Below are positions 1 through 6,017 of a stretch of DNA of 12,279 nt, one piece after another. The notes below the pieces were generated by a model. The model was not told where the DNA came from. It did no database searches and saw nothing but the letters and a program-made list of their open reading frames with translations. Source of the DNA: Ruminococcus sp. CAG:403. Lineage in GTDB: Bacteria > Bacillota > Clostridia > Oscillospirales > Ruminococcaceae. The position numbers were made by a program, and so were the translations under genes. The stretch lies in assembly GCA_000437255.1 (NCBI GenBank), contig FR899081.1:39399-51677 (forward strand), in the 5' to 3' direction. Position 1 is the stretch's first letter. Each line of letters begins with the position of its first letter.

Positions 1-1524
1 AATAATAACAGACGGCTCTTCGGCAGCCAATTCCTCTTTCAAGACCGTCTGACACGCCTTTAAGTCATACGGATCGACTACCCGTACCCGACGAATGCCA
101 ATTGCCTCACAGAATTTTTCCAGCGAAACCTTTGTTGCTGGATCGCCCTTGATGTTATAACCGGTAGTCGGATTCTGCTGGTGTCCGGTCATACCTGTAA
201 TGGAGTTGTCCAAAATAATCGTGGTAGAATTGGACGCATTGTAAGAAACATTCACCAAACCCGTCATGCCGGAATGCATAAAGGTAGAGTCTCCAATAAC
301 GCAAACTGTTTTCTGTTCACTTTCCTTTCCGCCAGCCTTGTTAAAGCCATGCAGGCCGGAAACAGATGCACCCATACAAAGGGTAGAATCCAGTGCATTC
401 AACGGTGCAGCGGAACCCAGCGTATAGCATCCGATATCACCCAAAACGGTTACCTTATTTTTAGCAAGTGTATAGAACATACCACGATGCGGGCAGCCTG
501 CACACATAACCGGCGGACGAACCGGGATGTTTTCCTGCGGCTGTACGGCCGTCTGGGTATCCTGTTTCAACAAAACAGAAGCGATCAGTTTCTGAGAAAA
601 TTCTCCGGTAATCGGGAACAGGGACTTTCCCTCTACGGCAACACCAATGGATTTGCAGTGTGTCTCAATGATCGGATCCAGTTCCTCGACTACAACGACC
701 CGTTCCACACTTGCAGCAAACTTCTGAATCAGCTTGACCGGAAGCGGATGAATCAGACCCAGTTTCAAAACGCTGACCCGATCGCCGAATACTTCCTTCA
801 CATACTGATAAGAGGTACCGGAAGTAATGATACCCAGTTTGCGGTCACCCAACAGTTCCATCCGGTTAAACGGACAAGTTTCTGCAAATTCGGTCAAAGC
901 CTGCGTCCGTTTTTCCACTTCCGGGTGCCGGCGAATGGCATTGGCTGGTGCCATAATATATTTCTGCGGATTCTTCTGGTAGGGCTTCCGCTCCGGAACA
1001 ACCCGTTCTCCCAATGTTACGATGGACTGAGAGTGTGCAATACGGGTACAAGTTCTTAGGAATACCGGTGTGTCAAACTGCTCGGATAGCTCCAAGGCAG
1101 CTTTTGCAAAAGACAAACATTCACCGGAATCTGCTGGTTCCAGCATCGGTACTTTCGCAGCAATGGCATAATGCCGGGAATCCTGCTCGTTCTGAGAAGA
1201 ATGCATCCCCGGATCATCTGCTACACAAATAACCATACCACCGGTTACACCTGTATAGGACAGCGTAAACAATGGATCTGCTGCAACATTCAAGCCGACA
1301 TGCTTCATGGCACAGCAGCTGCGCACCCCGTTCAGCGAAGCGCCAAAAGCAACTTCTGCTGCAACCTTCTCGTTGGGTGCCCATTCACTGTACACGTCAT
1401 CATATTTTGCCAAAAATTCTGTAATTTCTGTCGAGGGGGTACCAGGATAACTGGAAACGATAGACAGTCCGCCCTCATATAAGCCTCTTGCAATGGCTTC
1501 ATTGCCAATCATCAGCTTCTTCAT
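1..1524 (-). CDS. iorA: Indolepyruvate:ferredoxin oxidoreductase, alpha subunit (3' end cut by window edge)
   Basis: IorA is the catalytic, thiamine-diphosphate subunit of a cytoplasmic enzyme that converts arylpyruvates (indolepyruvate, phenylpyruvate) plus CoA and oxidised ferredoxin to arylacetyl-CoA, CO2 and reduced ferredoxin, reversibly. I translated 508 codons from the ATG at 1522-1524. The N-terminal domain opens MKKLMIGNEAIARG and contains SYPGTPSTE (residues 25-33). The central domain has CAGCPHRG (341-348). The ThDP/Mg site follows with GDIGCYT (362-368), GDSTF (411-415) and DNSITGMTGH (439-448). Family members run to roughly 580-620 residues, so the C-terminal [4Fe-4S] ferredoxin-like part lies beyond the left edge. 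An AAGGAG-type ribosome site sits about 12 bases before the ATG. The gene follows the ligase gene by 41 bases on the same strand, so the two are probably cotranscribed, and iorB would be expected next. A long plus-strand reading frame (181-1059) is only its shadow. Confidence in family is high; substrate range is inferred. Confidence 0.95.
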   Translation of the reverse strand, partial: MKKLMIGNEAIARGLYEGGLSIVSSYPGTPSTEITEFLAKYDDVYSEWAPNEKVAAEVAFGASLNGVRSCCAMKHVGLNVAADPLFTLSYTGVTGGMVICVADDPGMHSSQNEQDSRHYAIAAKVPMLEPADSGECLSFAKAALELSEQFDTPVFLRTCTRIAHSQSIVTLGERVVPERKPYQKNPQKYIMAPANAIRRHPEVEKRTQALTEFAETCPFNRMELLGDRKLGIITSGTSYQYVKEVFGDRVSVLKLGLIHPLPVKLIQKFAASVERVVVVEELDPIIETHCKSIGVAVEGKSLFPITGEFSQKLIASVLLKQDTQTAVQPQENIPVRPPVMCAGCPHRGMFYTLAKNKVTVLGDIGCYTLGSAAPLNALDSTLCMGASVSGLHGFNKAGGKESEQKTVCVIGDSTFMHSGMTGLVNVSYNASNSTTIILDNSITGMTGHQQNPTTGYNIKGDPATKVSLEKFCEAIGIRRVRVVDPYDLKACQTVLKEELAAEEPSVII

Positions 1525-1565
1525 GCTTTTCTTCGACTCCTTTTTCTAATCTGCTTCTTTTTTTA

Positions 1566-3206
1566 TTATTTAGAAATCTGTGCTTCTACTAAGCTGCCGC
1601 CGCAGTAAATTTCCCGCAGTTTCGGCTTCTCAATCTTTCCGGTGGGGTTGCGAGGAACTTCTGCAAAGATGATTTTACGGGGCCGCTTGTAACGAGGCAT
1701 GCCCGTACAGAATTCCATAATTTCTGCTTCTGTACAGATACAGCCTTTCTTCAGCTCAATAATGGCTGCTGCAATCTCTCCGAGCCGTGCATCCGGCAAT
1801 CCGATTACTGCTACGTCCTTGATTTTTCCATATGCACGCAGGAAATTCTCAATCTGTACCGGATAGAGATTTTCTCCGCCGGAAATAATGACATCCTTTT
1901 TCCGGTCTACCAAGTAAATGAAACCATCTTCATCTTCCCGTGCCATATCCCCTGTGCAGAGCCAGCCATCTTTCAGGATTTCATCTGTGGCAGTTTTATT
2001 TTTGTAGTAGCATTTCATTACGCCAGGGCCTTTTACTGCCAATTCCCCAACTTCTCCCTGTGGAACAGCGGTTCCCTGCTCATCTACAATTTTGGTTTCC
2101 CATAAGTATCCGGCTTTGCCGATTGCGCCAACTTTATGAATATTCTCAACACCCAGATGGACACAGCCAGGCCCAATGGACTCAGAAAGTCCATAGTTGG
2201 TATCGTACTGATGGTGAGGGAAAACAGCCTTCCAGCGCTTAATTAAGGACGGCGGAACAGGCTGTGCACCAATGTGCATCAACCGCCACTGAGACAACCG
2301 ATATTCTTCCAGATTCAATTCGCCCCGATCAATGCAGTCCAGGATATCCTGCGCCCACGGTACCAGCAGCCAGACAATGGTAGCCTTCTCTTCCGAAACA
2401 GTACGCAAAATCCATTCCGGCTTTACGCCACGCAGCAAAACGGCACGACTTCCAGAAAGCAGCGACCCAAACCAATGCATTTTGGCACCAGTATGATACA
2501 ACGGCGGAATGCATAGGAACACATCCTCTCTGGTTTGTCCATGGTGATGCTGCTCCGTCTGACAGGAAGCAACCAATGCCTCATGGCGATGCAGAATCGC
2601 CTTCGGGAATCCGGTTGTTCCAGAGGAAAAATAAATGGCAGCATCATCCTGATCGGTCAGCAGCACCGGCGGCGGTGTAATGGAACAGTAGTGAATCATG
2701 GTCTTATAGTTATCCGCAAAGTCCGGTGTAGCGTCCGTCTTTCCCACAAAAATATAATCCGTTACGTTCACCAGCTGATCCCGTACTGCCTGAATCCGGG
2801 ATGTAAACTCATCGCCGAAAACCAGCATGGTACAATCTGCCAGCTCTGTACAGTATTGGATCTCATCCGCAGAATACCGATAATTCATCGGAACTGCCAA
2901 TGCACCGGTCTTTAAAATTCCGAAATAAATGGGCAGCCATTCCAAGCAGTTCATCAGCAGAATACCGACTTTATCGCCTTTTTTGATACCACGTGTAAAC
3001 AGAAAATTGGCAAACTGATTGGCATGGATATCGAATTGCTGCCAGGTAATTTCCCGACGGTACTGCTCGCCTTCTGCTGGTTCAATTAAATTATACTCTC
3101 GCCATGTAACATGATGCTCCGGCGCATTGTCCGGATTAACCTCAACCAACGCAACGTCATTGGGGTAAATCCGTGCATTCCGCTCTAAAAATTCTGTAAT
3201 TGGCAT
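1566..3206 (-). CDS. AMP-forming acyl/aryl-CoA ligase (class I adenylate-forming enzyme)
   Basis: This enzyme makes an acyl-AMP from a carboxylic acid and ATP, then transfers the acyl group to CoA in the cytoplasm. The protein has 546 residues, normal for the family. Core motifs are all present: the phosphate loop FSSGTTGFPK (193-202), YGLSES (338-343), TGD (418-420), the hinge DRKKDVIISGGENLYP (434-449) and the C-terminal PTGK with catalytic Lys524. Residues 34-56 hold a short family-specific insertion in which TW recurs (VTW at 33-35, ITW at 53-55). The start is supported by an AAAGGA site about 10 bases upstream. It is the first gene of an operon with iorA (41-base gap). That context suggests the substrate is an arylacetate such as phenylacetate or indoleacetate, either activated for reductive carboxylation or released from its CoA ester. 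Substrate specificity cannot be read from the sequence; medium-chain or other aromatic acids remain possible. Confidence 0.92.
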   Translation of the reverse strand: MPITEFLERNARIYPNDVALVEVNPDNAPEHHVTWREYNLIEPAEGEQYRREITWQQFDIHANQFANFLFTRGIKKGDKVGILLMNCLEWLPIYFGILKTGALAVPMNYRYSADEIQYCTELADCTMLVFGDEFTSRIQAVRDQLVNVTDYIFVGKTDATPDFADNYKTMIHYCSITPPPVLLTDQDDAAIYFSSGTTGFPKAILHRHEALVASCQTEQHHHGQTREDVFLCIPPLYHTGAKMHWFGSLLSGSRAVLLRGVKPEWILRTVSEEKATIVWLLVPWAQDILDCIDRGELNLEEYRLSQWRLMHIGAQPVPPSLIKRWKAVFPHHQYDTNYGLSESIGPGCVHLGVENIHKVGAIGKAGYLWETKIVDEQGTAVPQGEVGELAVKGPGVMKCYYKNKTATDEILKDGWLCTGDMAREDEDGFIYLVDRKKDVIISGGENLYPVQIENFLRAYGKIKDVAVIGLPDARLGEIAAAIIELKKGCICTEAEIMEFCTGMPRYKRPRKIIFAEVPRNPTGKIEKPKLREIYCGGSLVEAQISK

Positions 3207-3240
3207 TGCTTTCAGATTCCTTTCAAACTCATTTTATCGT

Positions 3241-3287
3241 CTGTATGATTTGGTGCAGAAACTGTATGATTTTATATGGTTCTGCAC
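3241..3287. promoter_or_regulatory. Overlapping direct and inverted repeats, possible operator of the divergent genes
   Basis: An 11-base direct repeat, CTGTATGATTT, occurs at 3241-3251 and 3262-3272, exactly 21 bases apart (two helical turns). Interleaved with it is an inverted repeat, GTGCAGAA at 3253-3260 and TTCTGCAC at 3280-3287. The element lies between the ligase-iorA operon and the divergent amidohydrolase gene. On the minus strand no good -35/-10 pair is visible, only a weak GATAAA-like -10 at 3233-3238 directly beside the repeats. That pattern is compatible with a regulator-dependent promoter. The bound protein is unknown; the regulatory role is inference. Confidence 0.4.
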
Positions 3288-3316
3288 TTGCATTTTTTTC
3301 CATTTCGTGTTACGAT
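3288..3316 (+). promoter_or_regulatory. Putative SigA promoter of the amidohydrolase gene
   Basis: TTGCAT (3288-3293) and TACGAT (3311-3316) are separated by 17 bases, and a TGT just before the -10 gives an extended -10. Transcription would start near 3323, so the upstream in-frame ATG at 3319 cannot be the start codon of this transcript. The -35 abuts the inverted repeat that ends at 3287. Confidence 0.45.
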
Positions 3317-3408
3317 GAATGCAGCAGCAATTGCGTTTTATTCCGTGGCAGTCCCCTGCATCTGTCACAAACCTGGAACCAGCAGGGAGAAAGATGAGGC
3401 ATTTTCTC

Positions 3409-4218
3409 ATGGTAATTGATTTTCATACCCATGTTTTCCCAGAAAAAATTGCAAAGAAGACCATTCTGTCACTCGCTGAAAAAAGCCAGAACCGTCCATA
3501 TGCATATGGTACCCTGCCGGAACTTTTAGCTTCCATGCAGCGCAGCGGGGTCACACAAAGCGTGGTTCTGCCCGTTGTGACAAAGCCTTCCCAATTTGAT
3601 TCCGTCAACCGCTATGCCGCAGAGATCAATGGCAAAAACGGCATCATTTCCTTTGGCGGCATTCATCCGGATGATCCTGATGTAGATGCCCATTTGGATC
3701 AAATAAAAGCAATGGGCTTCCGCGGAATCAAACTGCATCCAGATTACCAGCAAACCTTTATAGATAATCCCAAGTATCTGCATCTGATAGAAGGCTGCAT
3801 CCAACGAGACTTACTGGTTGTAACACATGCCGGATTTGACGAAGGCTACCCAGAAGTCACCCACTGCACCCCCAAACGAGTGGTTACAATGCTGCAAGCC
3901 ATCTACGGAACCAGTCAACCGACAAAATTCCACATTGTTCTGGCGCACGGCGGTGCCAATCGGATGTTTGAAGAAGCAGAGGAACTGCTCTGCGGCAAAC
4001 CGATTTATTTCGATCTGGCTTATATTTTAAGCTATATTTCCGATGAGCAGCTGATGCGTTTGATTCGCAAGCATGGCGTAGATCGTATTTTATTTGCTAC
4101 CGATCATCCCTGGAGTGATCCTGCACAAGGCATTGCCAGAATCCATTCGCTTCCGCTGACAGAAGCAGAAAAAGAGAAAATCCTATGGGAAAATGCGGCT
4201 TCTCTCCTCCAGCGATAA
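3409..4218 (+). CDS. TIM-barrel metal-dependent hydrolase (amidohydrolase 2 family)
   Basis: This is a 269-residue cytoplasmic hydrolase or decarboxylase of the COG2159-type amidohydrolase family. Metal-ligand motifs appear in order: HTH near the start (His6, His8), KLH at 108-110, THAG (His140), AHGG (His180) and the terminal TDHPW with Asp232. This is a complete active-site set. The start at 3409 is chosen because family members usually begin MxIDFHTH, with GAGG nine bases upstream. ATG 3394 (five residues longer, GGAG four bases upstream) is a real alternative. The in-frame ATG at 3319 lies at or before the predicted transcription start. It is divergent from the ligase-iorA operon and converges on the zinc-ribbon gene, sharing the terminator at 4330-4369. 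The substrate is unknown; proximity to the aromatic-acid operon is suggestive only. Confidence 0.88.
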   Translation: MVIDFHTHVFPEKIAKKTILSLAEKSQNRPYAYGTLPELLASMQRSGVTQSVVLPVVTKPSQFDSVNRYAAEINGKNGIISFGGIHPDDPDVDAHLDQIKAMGFRGIKLHPDYQQTFIDNPKYLHLIEGCIQRDLLVVTHAGFDEGYPEVTHCTPKRVVTMLQAIYGTSQPTKFHIVLAHGGANRMFEEAEELLCGKPIYFDLAYILSYISDEQLMRLIRKHGVDRILFATDHPWSDPAQGIARIHSLPLTEAEKEKILWENAASLLQR

Positions 4219-4329
4219 CACAACATTGTTTATAGTATAGCACAAATGCACACACATTGCAACACTCCTTTTATGACTTTTTCAGAATTTCCAGCCAAAT
4301 CTCTGTTTCCTTTTTCTACTGATTCAGCA

Positions 4330-4369
4330 AAAATGCGGCATACAGGAATCTTCCTGTATGCCGCATTTT
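4330..4369. terminator. Bidirectional intrinsic terminator
   Basis: The arms 4330-4348 and 4351-4369 are perfectly complementary over 19 bases with a 2-base centre. The paired core is GC-rich (TGCGGC). A-tracts on the left and T-tracts on the right give a U-rich tail in both directions. It lies 111 bases after the amidohydrolase stop and 14 bases after the zinc-ribbon gene stop, so it can serve both convergent genes. No gene is visible in 4219-4329. Confidence 0.88.
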
Positions 4370-4383
4370 GTATCATTTCCTTT

Positions 4384-5766
4384 TTACTTTGCATGAAGCG
4401 GTTTTCCGCATCCGCCACAGAACTTACTGTCTGGTTCATTCCGGAATCCACAATATAGGCAAATCACCGATTCCGTTGCTGTCGGTTCTTTTGGTTCAGA
4501 TGGAGTTTGATTCGGTTCTACCGCAGGCGCTGCGGTGGATGCTGATTCCACAACAGGCGCTGCCGCCGGTTCCGGCTCTACAGCAGGTGCTGTGACTGGT
4601 TCCGATTCTGTAACTGGAGCCGTTGTTTGCTCCGACTCCGTGGTACCCTCTGAATCAGCTGGTTCAGAGACTTGTTCTGACTTTGCTTCCGGTGCAAAGG
4701 AATCCGTTGCTTCTGCTGGCTGTGTCTGCATGAAGGTATCCAGTGATGCCGGGGCTTCCGTTGCCGATGCTGCGGACGCATCCGCAGTTACTCCTGCCAA
4801 AACAGGCTGCTGTTCCGGTACAGTTGCTGCAATTGGAACGATCTGTTCCGGCTTTTTCGAGCGCCGTTTTACACTTTGATTCATTGGAATGCCAACGATC
4901 AGGAAAATAACACCATAAATAGCTGCTGCGCCAGCTGCTTCTGCAAATGGGATTTCCCACTGAAATCCGGCACCCTGTAAGAACTGCAAATTCGACAAAA
5001 GCGAGGTAAACTGAATCAAAGCATATACAACCAAACTGCCAATCAATCCAAGCAAACCCCAGATAATGGAAGACCATCCATAATTACGAAGTACCTTCCC
5101 GACTCCCCAGTGACCACGAATTCCAAGTACCAGCCACAGTACAAATGTCAATACCATCAAAACGCCAAATACAATGGTTCCCAGCCAGGAAGCCATTGTT
5201 TGCAGCAAGAATCCAGTAAATCCAGAGGAAATATACCGATCCATCTGGTTCACCTGTTCACCGAGTTCAAAATTCATGCGATCCCAGTCTGAAACATCAT
5301 ATTCAATGGCAGCCTGATTGCTGACTTCTTTTCTCAAGCCACTTTCAATCAGATCACAAAAATCTGCCACATCCATTTTTTCCAATTCATTGGTACGACC
5401 AAGCAGATAGGCAGAATAGTTGTCCAGCACATTTAATACATACTCTTCCGTATCTGAGCTGTTCAAAATAGTAGCCATGTCTTCTTTAGAGGCTGGATTG
5501 TTCGTCATGTAGTATTCATGCATACAATCCGAAAGCGACAGCAACTGCGTCCCATCTGAAACGGTAATATCGGCAAGTTCGATGTTCTGCACGGCTTTTT
5601 GCAGCGTATGATTTTGCAGCATCAAGTGCAGCGTCATGCTGGCAATCAATCCAATGGTAAAAACTGCCATTAAGATAAAAAACAAAATCGAAAGCAGCAC
5701 ACCTTTTACACCGTGCTTGGTGTGTTTTTCCGACTGTTTTTCGGATTCCTTTGTTTTTGGTTTCAT
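4384..5766 (-). CDS. Membrane protein with repetitive linker and C-terminal zinc ribbon, function unknown
   Basis: I do not recognise a specific family. The 460 residues show, in order: a charged Lys/Glu-rich N-terminus (1-20); a transmembrane helix (about 22-50); a polar region of about 135 residues, probably extracytoplasmic; three further hydrophobic helices (about 193-216, 231-255, 275-293); a basic stretch (KRRSKK, 300-305); a long Pro/Ala/Glu/Ser/Thr low-complexity linker (about 306-430); and a C-terminal zinc ribbon with Cys436, Cys439, Cys450 and Cys453 (two CxxC pairs). Part of the linker is built from four 10-residue repeats. Four helices place the linker and the ribbon on the same side as the N-terminus, most likely the cytoplasm. 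GGAGG nine bases before the ATG supports the start. It is a single-gene unit with its own consensus promoter and the shared terminator. Terminal zinc ribbons of this kind are common in Clostridial membrane proteins of unknown role. Confidence 0.85.
   Translation of the reverse strand: MKPKTKESEKQSEKHTKHGVKGVLLSILFFILMAVFTIGLIASMTLHLMLQNHTLQKAVQNIELADITVSDGTQLLSLSDCMHEYYMTNNPASKEDMATILNSSDTEEYVLNVLDNYSAYLLGRTNELEKMDVADFCDLIESGLRKEVSNQAAIEYDVSDWDRMNFELGEQVNQMDRYISSGFTGFLLQTMASWLGTIVFGVLMVLTFVLWLVLGIRGHWGVGKVLRNYGWSSIIWGLLGLIGSLVVYALIQFTSLLSNLQFLQGAGFQWEIPFAEAAGAAAIYGVIFLIVGIPMNQSVKRRSKKPEQIVPIAATVPEQQPVLAGVTADASAASATEAPASLDTFMQTQPAEATDSFAPEAKSEQVSEPADSEGTTESEQTTAPVTESEPVTAPAVEPEPAAAPVVESASTAAPAVEPNQTPSEPKEPTATESVICLYCGFRNEPDSKFCGGCGKPLHAK
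4511..4630 (-). repeat. Four tandem 30-bp repeats inside the zinc-ribbon gene linker
   Basis: Four degenerate 30-base units start at 4511, 4541, 4571 and 4601. In the protein they give the decamers TAPVTESEPV, TAPAVEPEPA, AAPVVESAST and AAPAVEPNQT (residues 382-421), phase-shifted by a few bases from the DNA units. The next 30 bases (4631-4660) no longer match well. The pattern points to expansion by duplication of a coding unit, followed by divergence. Confidence 0.8.
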
Positions 5767-5767
5767 C

Positions 5768-5948
5768 TGTCAATTCCTCCCATGACATATACAGTAGTCC
5801 GTAAGAACCCGTCTATGTAAGTGCAATTTGACACCCCTTTCATCAATTGACAATTCCCTGTGAATTGTGAACAGGTTCTAACTTTTTAAAGTACTGTTTG
5901 ATTGCTGTTATTATAACATTCTAGATCTATTCTGTCAATAGGTGTCAA
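5768..5948. promoter_or_regulatory. Leader and upstream region with clustered TTGACA sequences and nested stems
   Basis: Five TTGACA hexamers lie in 181 bases: minus strand at 5768-5773, 5933-5938 and 5943-5948; plus strand at 5828-5833 and 5847-5852. The predicted leader of the zinc-ribbon mRNA (about 5767-5903) contains a 7-bp hairpin (5850-5856 with 5862-5868, 5-base loop). This is nested inside a nearly perfect 9-base inverted repeat (5801-5809 with 5874-5882). It matches no riboswitch class that I recognise. The role is inferred only from position. Confidence 0.35.
5910..5938 (-). promoter_or_regulatory. Consensus SigA promoter of the zinc-ribbon membrane protein gene
   Basis: On the minus strand TTGACA (5938-5933) and TATAAT (5915-5910) are separated by 17 bases, a perfect match to the vegetative consensus. 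Transcription should start near 5903, giving a leader of about 137 bases before the ATG at 5766. A second TTGACA lies ten bases further upstream (5948-5943). Strong constitutive potential is expected unless a regulator or the leader restrains it. Confidence 0.82.
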
Positions 5949-5952
5949 CATC

Positions 5953-5991
5953 AAAAATGGAGCTGTTTTGGATGCAATTCCATCCAAAACA
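5953..5991 (-). terminator. Intrinsic terminator of the EF-G-like gene
   Basis: The arms TGTTTTGGATG (5964-5974) and CATCCAAAACA (5981-5991) pair over 11 bases around a 6-base loop. On the minus strand the stem is followed, after six bases, by five U residues (5957-5953). It starts 26 bases after the EF-G-like stop codon and ends just before the next promoter's -35 region. A T-run also lies on the plus-strand side (5997-6001), so the hairpin may work both ways. Confidence 0.78.
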
Positions 5992-6017
5992 ACCCCTTTT
6001 TATTATGTATATGATTT

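Noticed and set aside
181..1059. A 292-codon open frame on the plus strand opposite iorA
   Set aside because: It lies wholly antisense to clearly coding iorA, its translation is rich in Arg/Asn/Cys/His without recognisable motifs, and no ribosome site was seen. It is a shadow frame.
3319..3408. N-terminal extension of the amidohydrolase from the ATG at 3319
   Set aside because: The extra residues are not typical of the family, no ribosome site precedes that ATG, and the predicted transcription start (about 3323) lies after it.
4535..4879. Plus-strand Ser/Ala/Gly-rich 114-codon frame resembling a surface protein
   Set aside because: It is the complement of the Pro/Ala/Glu linker repeats in the zinc-ribbon gene. 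Low-complexity coding DNA commonly leaves an open antisense frame.
5843..5882. Plus-strand TTGACA at 5847 as a promoter reading rightward
   Set aside because: No matching -10 follows at 16-18 bases, and transcription would run antisense into the EF-G-like gene.
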